DNA of 56,305 nucleotides from Planctomycetia bacterium (GTDB lineage: Bacteria; Planctomycetota; Planctomycetia; Pirellulales; S012-138), in NCBI GenBank assembly GCA_016177915.1, contig JACOUI010000087.1, positions 1 through 56,305 of the forward strand, given 5' to 3'. Of the stretch, positions 41,818-50,810 are shown piece after piece. Numbering within the stretch: position 1 is the first letter of the stretch; each line of letters begins with the position of its first letter. The position numbers and the translations under genes were made by a program. The notes under the pieces were generated by a model. The model was given only the letters and a program-made list of their open reading frames with translations. It made no database searches and was not told where the DNA came from.

Positions 41818-44800
41818 TCACTTCCCGCCGGCGGTCAGGGTTTTCAGGTAGGCAAACAAATCGGCCACGTCGGCGTCGGTCGCGTCGTTCAAAAGGCCCG
41901 TCGGCATCAGCGACACCGTCCCCGGCTCCTGCGCCTCGAATTCCTCGCCCGAAATGCGGACCGTGACGTCGGGCGTCGTTTGCAGGAGCGTCGCATCCGG
42001 CGATTCATAGACCAACAGGCCCGTGTAGACGCGGCCGGAGCGAGTGCGAACGGCGACCGTGCGGTACGTCGGCGAGATTTCCTTGTTGGGGTCGACGATC
42101 GTCGCCAGCAGGTCCTCGCGCGACAGCCGGCCCGTGATGCCCGCAAGGTCCGGCCCCAGCCGGTTGTTTCCGACGTGGCAGCGATGGCAGGCTTTCTTCT
42201 CAAAGAGGGCCTTTCCGCGGGCGGCGTCGCCGTTTTCCCAGGGGATCTCGACGATGCGCTCTTTCCACTGGGCCGCGTCGCCGCCGGAGAGGCCGGCCAG
42301 CGCGGCGGCCTCGTTGGGATAGGTCTTCTGGAACCACTCGTGCCAGGCGTTCCATACCGCGAGCGAATCGTCGTGGTTTGCAACATGGATGTCCTGGGCG
42401 GACCAGTAGCGTAGAAGGTCGACGAGCGCCGTACGCTGCTCCTCTTGGCCTTTGACCAAAGCGGCCTGCTTCAAGGCGCGGAGCGCCGCGGCCACGTTGC
42501 GCGGATCTTCCTTCTCCGTGGATCGCGGGAGCTTCCGAAGGGCCTGAGCAGAAGCCAGTACGACGTCGGGTTGCGTGGACGAGGTCGATTCGACGAGCTG
42601 CTTGTGATATTCGGGGCGCGGGTTCCGCGCCAGGACCAGCGCAATCGCATCACGCAGAGCGACATTGTCCCACTTTTTTTGCAAAAGGAAGGGAATAATT
42701 TGGTCGTCCGGCAGACAGGAGACGACCGCGACCAACTCGGAGGTCCAGACGTCCGGTTCGCGAAGCGAAGCGATCTCGCGAGATGTCAAGAGTCGCCGGG
42801 CGGCCGCTTGACGTTCGCGCGCCGGCATCAGCAACGCGAAGATCGCGTGCTCGGGAAGGCGCAACTCTTTGTGGTTCGCCAGCATGCCCGCCAGCGCTTC
42901 GTCGCGCAGACACAGTTCCGTAAACGCCTCTCCCACCCGCAACGGCCAGTTGCGGCTGGGATACCGCTGCTGCGATTTCATTTTGCCGTGCAGTTCGCAA
43001 AGCGACCGTGCGATCTTCTCCGTGACCGCCGGCGGTCGCTTGCCGGGAAGCCGCGACAGCACGATCAGGTAATGGATGTCGTCGTCCGGGTCGCTCTTCT
43101 CCGTGAGCTGCCCCGTAACGAACTCAACCAGCCCTTGCTCATCGGCCGAGAGCATGGCAAACATCCGGGCCATTTTCCGGTTAAGCTCTTCGTTTTGCGT
43201 CGGAAAGGCCTTCGCCAAAGCGGCGGCAACTTTCGCTCGCACCTCCGGACGGACTTCCTCCACCGCGTTGCCCGAATAGCCGCTGTACACCTCCGGCTGC
43301 CCCGGCTGAACGCGGAGGTCGCCCAGGCCAAGCTGCACAAGCCTCACCGCTTCGAGGCGGCTTTGTACGCTGTGCGTCGGGTTGCGGAACAACTCCAGTG
43401 CCGCGTCGAAGAATGCCTCGTCGCGCCTCGTTTCAGGATGCACCCACAGCCGGGCCACTTCCGGCAGCCGCTCCGTGCGCTCCGCGGAGATCGCACAGTG
43501 GATCGCGGCCGCTCTGACGCGCCGGTCCGGACTCGCCGTGGCGGCCTGCCAGTTCACTTCGAGCGAATCGGGAAGCTCGTGATAGGCCGCCACGACGGCG
43601 AGCGACTCAAAGGCCGCGCGCTGGACGCGCGCATGCGACGAAAACGTCAACCTGGCAACAACGGGCAGCGCCTCCGGCGACGGATTTTGCGACAATGCCC
43701 ACGCGACGCGACCCCAAACGCCCGCCGGCGTTTCTGGATCGTCCACAACTTGTGACGCGACGGTCGTCCGCAACCTACCGAACACTTCGACCAAGATCTC
43801 GACGGCCCGCACGCGCTGGGGCGCGTATTGCTTGGAATCCAAAAGCGCCGCCTCGAACCGCTCTCGCCCCAGGTCGCGCGCCGAGGGCAGCCACTGCGCC
43901 CGCGACCAGCTTGAAAGCGGCTGGTCGGCCCGCAGCACGCGCTGCAGCGGATCGGCCGGCGGTGTGGGCGCGGGCGGCGCCGAGCCCTCCGGCCGGTAAG
44001 AAATCCGGAACACGCCGCCGCGCGTCCCTCGCCCGCCAATGGCGACGAACAGATCGCCTTCGGGTCCAACCGCCAAGTCAACGGGCGCAAAGCCCGCGTC
44101 GCCCGCCGTCTGCGCAAAGACCTCCGGCTTCGCCTTGACGGTCGCGCCCTGGTCGGAGAGCGGCAAGGCATAAACACGCCCCATCGACCAGCAGGCGGAG
44201 AAAACGGCCCCTTGATACCGTGCGGGAAACTGCCGGTGCCGGTAGACGATCGCGCCCGTCGGCGACCCCCGCCCCAACTCGGCCGCCCGGTCCACGTTGT
44301 CGAAAAACGACTCGGGCCGGTTCCAGCTTCGCTGCCAGCCGGCCAGCAGCCAGCCGTGTTCCATTCCCTGCGCAACGTCGAAGAGCCGTGTGGGTGCGTA
44401 CCACGGCAGGTGATGGTCGCGCTCGCCGTCGGAGTCGACGGTGAACAGTTCGCCGCGAGCGGAAAAATCCAGGTCGTAGGGATTGCGAAAGCCGTGGGCG
44501 ACGATCTCCATTTGCTTGCCGTCGGGCGAAATTCGCAACACCGCCCCGCAGCGCGCGGTTTTGACCGGCGAGCCAGGCGTCGTCACGTTCTGCGCGCCGA
44601 CACCCGCGTCGTTGCCGCAAACAACATAAAGCCAGCCGTCGGGACCGTGGACGATGCCGTTGGCGCCGTGTTCGGGGTTCTTCAGCGAGGCCCAGCGCTG
44701 CGGCGGGCCGTCGGCGCGGCCGTCGCCGTGTTCGTCGCGCAGCACCCCCAGCACGTTGTCGCCGGTGAACACGAGGTCGTTGCCGACGAAACACAGGCCG

Positions 44801-45087
44801 TGGGCGCCGCTGGCGGGAAGCGACGAGAAAAGCGCCGCGCGGTCCGCCCGCCCGTCGCCGTCGTCGTCGTGCAGCGTTTTGACGTAATCGGGACCGGAGA
44901 CGACGACCCGGCCGCGAGGGTCGATGGTCATCGAGTAGATGTTGTGGGCCAGGGCGTCGTCGGCGAATTGGCCGACGGTGAAGCCCTCCGGCAGGCGGAG
45001 TGGAACATCCTCCGCTGGCAGGCGTGTCGACGCGAGCAGACACGCGACGAGTGAAGACAGACAGAGAATAACTTGAGGCGGGCGCAT
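41818..45087 (-). CDS. PVC-type propeller-HEAT-CxxCH heme protein
   Basis: 1089 residues with a signal peptide (about 1-25). Residues 30-380 form a sugar-dehydrogenase-like beta-propeller (GFTVGQFADDALAHNIYSMTIDPRGRVVVSG, HGANGIVHGPDGWLYVVCGND, GFRNPYDLDFSARGELFTVDSDGERDHHLPWY). Residues about 390-940 are HEAT-like helical repeats. The C-terminus has a single heme motif in KKACHRCHVGNNRLGPDLAGI and the usual tail DATDADVADLFAYLKTL. These match the Pirellula/Verrucomicrobium membrane-bound dehydrogenase family. The sugar substrate is unknown. Confidence 0.85.
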   Translation of the reverse strand: MRPPQVILCLSSLVACLLASTRLPAEDVPLRLPEGFTVGQFADDALAHNIYSMTIDPRGRVVVSGPDYVKTLHDDDGDGRADRAALFSSLPASGAHGLCFVGNDLVFTGDNVLGVLRDEHGDGRADGPPQRWASLKNPEHGANGIVHGPDGWLYVVCGNDAGVGAQNVTTPGSPVKTARCGAVLRISPDGKQMEIVAHGFRNPYDLDFSARGELFTVDSDGERDHHLPWYAPTRLFDVAQGMEHGWLLAGWQRSWNRPESFFDNVDRAAELGRGSPTGAIVYRHRQFPARYQGAVFSACWSMGRVYALPLSDQGATVKAKPEVFAQTAGDAGFAPVDLAVGPEGDLFVAIGGRGTRGGVFRISYRPEGSAPPAPTPPADPLQRVLRADQPLSSWSRAQWLPSARDLGRERFEAALLDSKQYAPQRVRAVEILVEVFGRLRTTVASQVVDDPETPAGVWGRVAWALSQNPSPEALPVVARLTFSSHARVQRAAFESLAVVAAYHELPDSLEVNWQAATASPDRRVRAAAIHCAISAERTERLPEVARLWVHPETRRDEAFFDAALELFRNPTHSVQSRLEAVRLVQLGLGDLRVQPGQPEVYSGYSGNAVEEVRPEVRAKVAAALAKAFPTQNEELNRKMARMFAMLSADEQGLVEFVTGQLTEKSDPDDDIHYLIVLSRLPGKRPPAVTEKIARSLCELHGKMKSQQRYPSRNWPLRVGEAFTELCLRDEALAGMLANHKELRLPEHAIFALLMPARERQAAARRLLTSREIASLREPDVWTSELVAVVSCLPDDQIIPFLLQKKWDNVALRDAIALVLARNPRPEYHKQLVESTSSTQPDVVLASAQALRKLPRSTEKEDPRNVAAALRALKQAALVKGQEEQRTALVDLLRYWSAQDIHVANHDDSLAVWNAWHEWFQKTYPNEAAALAGLSGGDAAQWKERIVEIPWENGDAARGKALFEKKACHRCHVGNNRLGPDLAGITGRLSREDLLATIVDPNKEISPTYRTVAVRTRSGRVYTGLLVYESPDATLLQTTPDVTVRISGEEFEAQEPGTVSLMPTGLLNDATDADVADLFAYLKTLTAGGK

Positions 45088-45169
45088 GGCGCGAGTGCAA
45101 GGTGCCCAGGCCGAGTACGGAGCGCAGGCCGACAGCCAATAATAACCGAAGCCGACGGCTGCTGCTCCC

Positions 45170-46051
45170 TTACGTGCCGCGGCCCCAGGCCGGGAACTGG
45201 AAGTTCGGGTTCGCCGGGTCGAAGTCCGCGTCGGTCAGGCCGGCCCTCAGGCGCACCTTGAGATACTCGTAATACTCGACCAGCACCGGCTTGCCCACGT
45301 CGCTGCCCTTCGGAAACTCCCAGGCTTCGTATTTGACGGGCACGTTCCACTTCCTGTCGAGGTAAATGCGCGCCAGGGCCAGCCGGGAAGTTTTTCCCGG
45401 CCGAGAGCTGCGGATTTCGAGGCACTCGCAAGCGCGGCCGTCGACTTGCTCGCCCTCAACAAAGCGCAAGTCGCACGTCGCCAGGTACTCCTTCTGCGTC
45501 GCGGCCAGCTCCTTGAGCTTGAGGAGCAGGTTTTTCATGCCGGCGCTGGTGATGGGATGGCGGTTGCCTTGCATCGCCCACCAGCCGTCGGTGGGAAGAG
45601 TGACCGTCCTGATACCGACGGCGAGGTGCGCGACCATGCAGTTGTCGTTTTTGTCGGCGACGTAGATCGCCTCCTGGCCCTTCAACCGGTCCGGCGCTAC
45701 ATGCCGGGCGTAAACGCTGAAGGGCGAGTGGCGAATCTTCATCTCGATCGTTTCTTGCTCCTGCAGCTGCCCTTTGACGCGCTCCTGCTTCACCATAGTG
45801 AACGAATAGTCAGGCATCGATTCCAGGGTTTTGAGCGAGGAATCGGCCATTTTCAGCCCGCGGCGCAGCACGTCGGCGGAAGGTTCGGGCGTGGCGGCGT
45901 CCTGGCCCGCAACCCTTTCGGGGGGCGGGGCCGGGCCGGGGGCGTCGGGGTACGTGATACCCCAGCCGCGCAGCCAGGCCAGTAGCATGAAGCAGCCGAT
46001 CACGAAAACGGCGGCAGCCACCTGGCGGCGAACACGGCGAGCACGCAACAC
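45170..46051 (-). CDS. DUF1571 protein with an N-terminal membrane anchor
   Basis: 293 residues, GTG start 46051 with GGAGGAGG upstream. An N-terminal membrane segment (about 9-27), a proline-rich linker, then the DUF1571 domain (MPDYSFTMVKQERVKGQL, FSVYARHVAPDRLKGQEAIYV, GKTSRLALARIYLDRKWNVPVKYEAWEF). The fold resembles LolA-like outer-membrane lipoprotein carriers. Common in Planctomycetes; function unknown. Confidence 0.8.
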   Translation of the reverse strand: MLRARRVRRQVAAAVFVIGCFMLLAWLRGWGITYPDAPGPAPPPERVAGQDAATPEPSADVLRRGLKMADSSLKTLESMPDYSFTMVKQERVKGQLQEQETIEMKIRHSPFSVYARHVAPDRLKGQEAIYVADKNDNCMVAHLAVGIRTVTLPTDGWWAMQGNRHPITSAGMKNLLLKLKELAATQKEYLATCDLRFVEGEQVDGRACECLEIRSSRPGKTSRLALARIYLDRKWNVPVKYEAWEFPKGSDVGKPVLVEYYEYLKVRLRAGLTDADFDPANPNFQFPAWGRGT

Positions 46052-46421
46052 GAGGGCCTCCTCCCTGGGGTTCGTCGATCATAGCAGAGTCTCCGCGACC
46101 GGCACAGGTTGCGCCGCCGCCGCCGGCAGGGTCAAAAAAACAGCGACAAACTGCCCTGAGAATGATTGATTCCCTCAGGAGGTGCGGCTATGGTAGCGAT
46201 GTTTGTGGGGCCGCGCTTGGCGTCGCCGGCGGCGCGGCACGACGGTGACGGGCCGGCGAAGCACTTCGGAGATTCGCGTCGGCCGGGTCGGCCTTTTGCG
46301 GCAAAGTTCGGTTCCGATCGGAGTTGCACAGCGCATCGTGAAGCAGCGGTCGGACGCGGCCGGGGAACATCGACGAGGCAAACTCGTTTCCGGGACCTGT
46401 TTTCTTCGCGGAGGAATGTAG
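46052..46421. other. Intergenic region with a hairpin and an orphan strong SD
   Basis: A small hairpin (CCTGAG ... CTCAGG, 46154-46177) runs into AGGAGG, 7 bases before ATG 46190. The frame from that ATG reaches 46456 (88 codons) but its product is Arg/Gly/Pro-rich without family features and it overlaps the small membrane protein below. Real coding is doubtful. Confidence 0.35.
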
Positions 46422-46538
46422 ATGGACTTCATCAAGAATTTCTTTACGGCGCTTGACTGGTGGTGGTACGCGCTCTTCGCCGTGATGCTCGTGCTGATCG
46501 GCGTGCTGATCTACTTGCGCAAGAGGGAGCAAGAGTAA
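46422..46538 (+). CDS. 38-residue single-span membrane protein
   Basis: ATG 46422 to TAA 46538. The product begins MDFIKNFFTALDWWWYALFA, continues with a very hydrophobic segment (VMLVLIGVLIYL) and ends RKREQE. An SD, GGAGG, lies 8 bases upstream. The amphipathic aromatic start, single span and charged tail are as in known bacterial small membrane proteins. No family name is known to me. It stands between DUF1571 (divergent) and DUF1028. Confidence 0.65.
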   Translation: MDFIKNFFTALDWWWYALFAVMLVLIGVLIYLRKREQE

Positions 46539-46841
46539 GTCCATCTCCGCAGGAAGCGATTCGCCGCCGCCGCGCGCGGGCAGACTCGAGCGGACGATCG
46601 GGCAATCTCGAGCGGGCAAGGTTGCACCCGGATGAGACCGGGAGCGGCGCACGAACGTTGAGCAGCGGGCCGGACGGGACTTGCAACGGAAGTTTGCGGG
46701 CTGACAAGACAGGAGCAGAACAGGGCGTTGGCGCGAAACGACGCGGTCGGGTCCTGGGGGGCCGTTCGCCGACGGCGGCGGAGGGCGAACCTGACCCGCG
46801 CGGCGGTCGCGCGAGCGCCCTGGTCCTTTTTTGGGGGAGCC
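46539..46841. other. Intergenic region before the DUF1028 gene
   Basis: 303 bp with no gene, promoter pair or terminator that I can support. The DUF1028 frame is open through its second half, but the start was placed later because of the signal peptide. Confidence 0.35.
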
Positions 46842-47672
46842 ATGGGCCGCAATCCGACGGCGATCGTGCTTCTAGGTGGATTCGTATTGGCGGCGGCGCT
46901 GGGCATTTGGACCTCCGTTGACCAAGCGCCGCGGGATCAGCCTCTCGGCGATGCCGGTCGCCGCTCTGCGTTCGCCGATGCGAGCGTGGATGACAAGACC
47001 GCGACACGTCCCTGGGAAGGCGAGACGCCCATCGTCGCCACCTTCTCCATCGTGGCCTGCGACCTGGAGCAGAAGGAATGGGGCGTGGCGGTGCAGTCGC
47101 GCGTGCTGGCCGTCGGTTCCATTGTGCCCTTCGCATCGGCCGACGTCGGCGCCATCGCCACGCAGTCGCTGGCCAACACGAAGTACGGCCCGGAGGGGCT
47201 GAGGATGCTGGCCGACGGCAAATCGGCCGAGGAGGTGGTCAAGGCGCTGACGGAGTCCGACGAGGGCCGCGAGCGCCGGCAACTGGGCGTCGTCGACCGC
47301 GAGGGACGCGCGGCGAGTTTCACCGGCGCCAAGTGCCTGGAGTGGGCCGGCGCGGTCTCCGGCAAGAACTACACCTGCCAGGGCAACATCCTGGCCGGAA
47401 AGAACGTCGTCGAGGACATGGCCAAGGCGTTCGAGGAGAAAGAAGGCAAGCTGGCCGACAAGATGGTTGCCGCGCTCGAAGCCGGGCAAAAAGCCGGCGG
47501 AGACAAGCGCGGACAGCAGTCGGCCGCGATCTTGGTCGTGCGCCAGGGGGCCGGCTACGCGGGATTCGACGACAAGCTGATCGACCTGCGCGTGGACGAC
47601 CACGCCACGCCGATCGACGAGCTGAAGCGGCTTTTGGATCTGCGGCTGCGGCGGACGCACAAGCCGGAGTAG
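46842..47672 (+). CDS. DUF1028 protein with signal anchor
   Basis: 276 residues from ATG 46842 (GGGGGAG upstream). A signal peptide or anchor (TAIVLLGGFVLAAALGIW) and about 40 variable residues precede the DUF1028 domain, which opens VATFSIVACDLEQKEWGVAVQSRVLAVGSIVPFASADVGAIATQS. The family belongs to the Ntn-hydrolase group, in which the Thr of TFSIVA is the expected nucleophile; here it lies internally, so activity would need processing. The closing QSAAILVVRQGAGY is conserved. Substrate unknown. Confidence 0.8.
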   Translation: MGRNPTAIVLLGGFVLAAALGIWTSVDQAPRDQPLGDAGRRSAFADASVDDKTATRPWEGETPIVATFSIVACDLEQKEWGVAVQSRVLAVGSIVPFASADVGAIATQSLANTKYGPEGLRMLADGKSAEEVVKALTESDEGRERRQLGVVDREGRAASFTGAKCLEWAGAVSGKNYTCQGNILAGKNVVEDMAKAFEEKEGKLADKMVAALEAGQKAGGDKRGQQSAAILVVRQGAGYAGFDDKLIDLRVDDHATPIDELKRLLDLRLRRTHKPE

Positions 47673-47810
47673 GAATCGGCTCGGCGACGGCGTTGCTGTC
47701 GCCCCCGGCGCGGCAAACTTCGCCCATTCGGCTTCAAGCCGACCAGCCGTCCCAGCCGACATAACCGGCAAGGTAGTCTCTGGTCGCTGCATTTCTGCAT
47801 GGAGGCTGGC

Positions 47811-48245
47811 ATGGCACGTCCGCTTGCGTACGTCGCGGTACTCGGGTTTCTGGCGGCGTCGACCGCACTGGGGCAGGGTCCTGGAGCGGAGACGGGGCGG
47901 TACGCGCCCCCGCCGGACGCCGGCGGCCAGAGCATCTATCGCGCCCCCATCCAGCCGATGCATCAGCCGATGGGCCCGGATCAGGCTCGTCCCATGAACC
48001 CGCCGGCGCAGGACGCGACCGACGATTCCTGGCTTGGACTCCCGCGCCAGATCATGGCCAAGGCGGAGCGCTGGCAGCCCGGCGAGCGGATCGACTCGCG
48101 CTACGCGCCGAGCTTTTACCGCCGCAACACGCCCAGCCCCTACCCGCCGGCCGTGCTGCGAGGCAATCCCGACTACGTGCCCGAGGTCCGCGCGCGCCGC
48201 ACCTGGCGCGACGAGATGAGCCGGTTCTTCCTGCCGTTCTTTTAG
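47811..48245 (+). CDS. Small secreted hypothetical protein
   Basis: 144 residues. Signal peptide (MARPLAYVAVLGFLAASTALGQG), then a proline/glutamine/methionine-rich low-complexity stretch, then a basic aromatic tail ending RFFLPFF. Start ATG 47811 is chosen because GGAGG lies 5 bases upstream; the ATG at 47799 contains that SD inside its frame. No family recognised. Confidence 0.6.
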   Translation: MARPLAYVAVLGFLAASTALGQGPGAETGRYAPPPDAGGQSIYRAPIQPMHQPMGPDQARPMNPPAQDATDDSWLGLPRQIMAKAERWQPGERIDSRYAPSFYRRNTPSPYPPAVLRGNPDYVPEVRARRTWRDEMSRFFLPFF

Positions 48246-48293
48246 TCGAGCGTGGCGCGGCGGGCGGAGACGGCCGCCGCGCAGAAACGACTC

Positions 48294-49220
48294 TCATGGC
48301 GCGCCGCCGGACGACCCCGCACCCGCGGCCTTCTTTCCCGCCGCCGCCAGCGGCGGCAGCCGGCTAAAAAACGCCTTCAGCGCCGTTTCGTAACCCGGCG
48401 TCATCGGGTCGTCGTTGTGGAATTGGCCCTTCAGCGGCAGGAACAACTTGGTCTCGCTGCCCGCCAGGTCGTACAGGCGGCGCCCGAACTCCATCGGGAT
48501 GACCTCGTCGTACTCGGCGTGGACCATGAGCAGCGGGCCGGTGTAGCGGGGAATCTTCGACGCCGAGTCCAGCCGCGTGCGCATCAGCCAGCGCACGGGA
48601 AGCCAAGGATAGTGGTAGGCGCCCACGTCCGGCAGGGACGTGAAGGTGTTCTCCAGGATCAGGGCGCGGGCCCCGTCGTTGACCGCCAGGTCCACCATCA
48701 CGCCGCCGCCCAGCGACTCGCCCATCAGCACGATCTCCTTCTCGGCCCGCCCCGTCCGCTGGGCCAGCCAGGCGCGGGCGGCCCGGGCGTCGGCCAGGAT
48801 GCCTTCTTCGTCGGGGACGCCCTCGCTTTTGCCGTAGCCCCGATAGTCGAAGATCATGATGGAGACCTGGTGATCGCGGCGGATGCGGTCGACCGTCGAC
48901 GCGCGATGGCTGAGGTTGCCGGCGTTCCCGTGCGCAAACAGGATCATCTCGCGCGGATTGGGGTGCGGCAGGAACCAGCCGTGCAGCTTCGTGCCGTCGG
49001 CGGCCTGAAAATTCACGTCCTCGAACTGCAGCCAGGAGGGGTTCCAGTCGCCGTCGCTGCTCGGAAAGAAAATCATCGACCGCTCGAGCAACATCATGGC
49101 CACCATCACGGCGAGGTAGAAGCCGATCGCAAACAGCAGCACGCGCAGCGGCGCTCTCTGCCACGGGCGGCGCCGGCGCGGCGGAGCGGCGGTTTTGGCG
49201 TCGGACGCGGGTTGCGACAT
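48294..49220 (-). CDS. Membrane-anchored alpha/beta hydrolase (BEM46/ABHD13-like)
   Basis: 308 residues from ATG 49220. An N-terminal basic region and membrane span (VLLFAIGFYLAVMVAMMLLE) precede an alpha/beta hydrolase fold: ILFAHGNAGNLSHR, FDYRGYGKSEGVPDE, the nucleophile elbow GESLGGGV, then HAEYDEVIP (Asp) and GQFHNDDP (His). Closest to BEM46/YfhR-type serine hydrolases. The frame continues open upstream, but those residues are Arg/Ala-rich. Substrate unknown. Confidence 0.8.
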   Translation of the reverse strand: MSQPASDAKTAAPPRRRRPWQRAPLRVLLFAIGFYLAVMVAMMLLERSMIFFPSSDGDWNPSWLQFEDVNFQAADGTKLHGWFLPHPNPREMILFAHGNAGNLSHRASTVDRIRRDHQVSIMIFDYRGYGKSEGVPDEEGILADARAARAWLAQRTGRAEKEIVLMGESLGGGVMVDLAVNDGARALILENTFTSLPDVGAYHYPWLPVRWLMRTRLDSASKIPRYTGPLLMVHAEYDEVIPMEFGRRLYDLAGSETKLFLPLKGQFHNDDPMTPGYETALKAFFSRLPPLAAAGKKAAGAGSSGGAP

Positions 49221-49333
49221 GGCTCGGGCCGGGGCTGGGCGACGGGCGACGGCCGCGGACGTGGGAGCGGCACGCGCGCTCACGTATACTACCACCCGGC
49301 GGCCGAAATGTTCAGTAGGCGACGCGAAACGCC

Positions 49334-50701
49334 CTACTTTCCGGCGATTCGCAAACAAGCCAGCCGCCCGTCCCGGTCCTTGCAGAACAGCTTCCCGTCG
49401 GCCAGGACGACGTGCGGCCAGACGTCGTTTTCGGCCAGCCCGCGCCGCCGCCAAAGCTCTTCATACTTCTCCGGCGACCGCTGGGCCGTTTCCGCCAGGA
49501 ACAGATCGCCCCGGTCGGCCCAGACGATGAGGCGGTCGTCGGCTGTGACGATGCACGATCCGGCGTCGCCCACGCGCGGCCCCTCCCAGACCGTCTTGCC
49601 GCTCTCAAAGTCGAGGCATTGCAGCCGCCCAAAGGCCCAGTAGACGCGGCCCTTGTGGATCACCGGGCTGCACGTCTTCGACGACGCCCTTTCCCGCTCC
49701 CAAACCTTCCGCGCTCCGCGCAGCGTGATCTCCAGCTTGCAAACGCTGTCGTGATTGTAGCCCGACGTCACGACGACGAACTGCTCGTGAACCGCCGGCG
49801 TGGCGATGCTGTTGGCAAACTCGGTGATCCAGGGATACTCGGCCACGGTGCGGCCCTCGCTTCCCGCGTCGAGCCTCGCGACGAGCAGGTGCGAAAACGT
49901 GAGCACCGCCGCGCAGGGCACGCCTTCGACCGTCATCGGCACGAGCCCGCCGGTGTGGCCCGCCAGGTCGCGCGACTGCGACGTCCAGACGCGCTCGCCG
50001 GTGCGCTTGTCGAAGGCCATCAGGTTTCCCTCGGGCGAGCCGACTTCCACGATCAGCCAAGACCCGTGAACGAGCGGCGAGGCCGTGTAGCCGTAGTCGC
50101 GCTGCCCGCTGCGCCCGACGCGCGGCCGCGGCGGCATGCGATAGCGGTCGTAGAGGTTGATGCCCCAGGCCTTGCGTCCTTGGTCGCGAGTGTCCCAGGC
50201 CGCCAGGTCCCCGTCGCAGCTCAGGGTGTAGAGCAGGCCCGACTCGTCGTCGTACTCCGATGTCGACGTGGGCCCGGAATAAAGGCCCTCGTCGCCGTTG
50301 GCGTTGCGTCCGTAGCGGCGGCAGCGATAGCTCGTTTTCCAGATTTGCTTGCCCGTCGCGGCGTCCAGGCAAAACAGGTTGTCGGACTGGCCGTCGTTTC
50401 CCAGCACGTACACGCGGCTTTCCACGACGATCGGCGAGGTCGATCCGGCGCCGACGTGGGCCGTCCAGAGCGGGTTTCCCTCGAGCCACTCTTTGCCCTT
50501 CCAGCCGGATTGTTCGTCGACGAGGTCATTCCGATTTGGCCCGCGCCAGTGCGGCCAATCCGTAGGGTGGGCACCGCCGGCACCGCCCACCTTTTCTTGC
50601 GTGCGGGCGCGGTTGTTTTCCGCCAGCACCAACAGGGCGCCGGCGATCACCAGGCTGGTCGGCACGGCCCATTTCACATTGAACACCGCAACTCGTGCCA
50701 T
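49334..50701 (-). CDS. PQQ-type beta-propeller protein
   Basis: 455 residues from ATG 50701 (a start at 50728 is also possible). A signal anchor (VPTSLVIAGALLVLAENN) is followed by a PQQ-like WD40 propeller: WPHWRGPNRND, PLWTAHVGAGSTSPIVVESRVYVLG, LDAATGKQIWKTSY, AWDTRDQGRKAWGI and LDFESGKTVWEGP. Similar proteins are abundant and exported in Planctomycetes. The PQQ ligands of true dehydrogenases are not evident, so it may be a binding scaffold. Codons near residue 40 come from a repeat (50561-50592). Confidence 0.75.
   Translation of the reverse strand: MARVAVFNVKWAVPTSLVIAGALLVLAENNRARTQEKVGGAGGAHPTDWPHWRGPNRNDLVDEQSGWKGKEWLEGNPLWTAHVGAGSTSPIVVESRVYVLGNDGQSDNLFCLDAATGKQIWKTSYRCRRYGRNANGDEGLYSGPTSTSEYDDESGLLYTLSCDGDLAAWDTRDQGRKAWGINLYDRYRMPPRPRVGRSGQRDYGYTASPLVHGSWLIVEVGSPEGNLMAFDKRTGERVWTSQSRDLAGHTGGLVPMTVEGVPCAAVLTFSHLLVARLDAGSEGRTVAEYPWITEFANSIATPAVHEQFVVVTSGYNHDSVCKLEITLRGARKVWERERASSKTCSPVIHKGRVYWAFGRLQCLDFESGKTVWEGPRVGDAGSCIVTADDRLIVWADRGDLFLAETAQRSPEKYEELWRRRGLAENDVWPHVVLADGKLFCKDRDGRLACLRIAGK
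50561..50592. repeat. GGTGGGC palindrome inside the propeller gene
   Basis: GGTGGGC (50566-50572) and GCCCACC (50585-50591) pair around ACCGCCGGCACC. It is read in frame on the minus strand as KVGGAGGAHP between the signal anchor and the propeller. Confidence 0.65.
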
Positions 50702-50810
50702 CACATGGGTCCAATGTGGAACAATCATTGGCCGACGCTCTGTTGTACACTCCTGACCGCCGCGTGCCAGGGTTACGGCGAATCTCGGCGTCCGGTCCGG
50801 CCAGGCCGTC

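Noticed and set aside
40803..45087. manA and the PVC propeller gene as a mannose-degradation operon
   Set aside because: Same strand and 46 bp apart, but the propeller protein's substrate cannot be read and no sugar transporter or regulator is nearby.
46190..46456. 88-codon frame with a strong AGGAGG
   Set aside because: Arg/Gly/Pro-rich product, no family features, and overlap with the better 38-residue frame. The SD alone is not enough.
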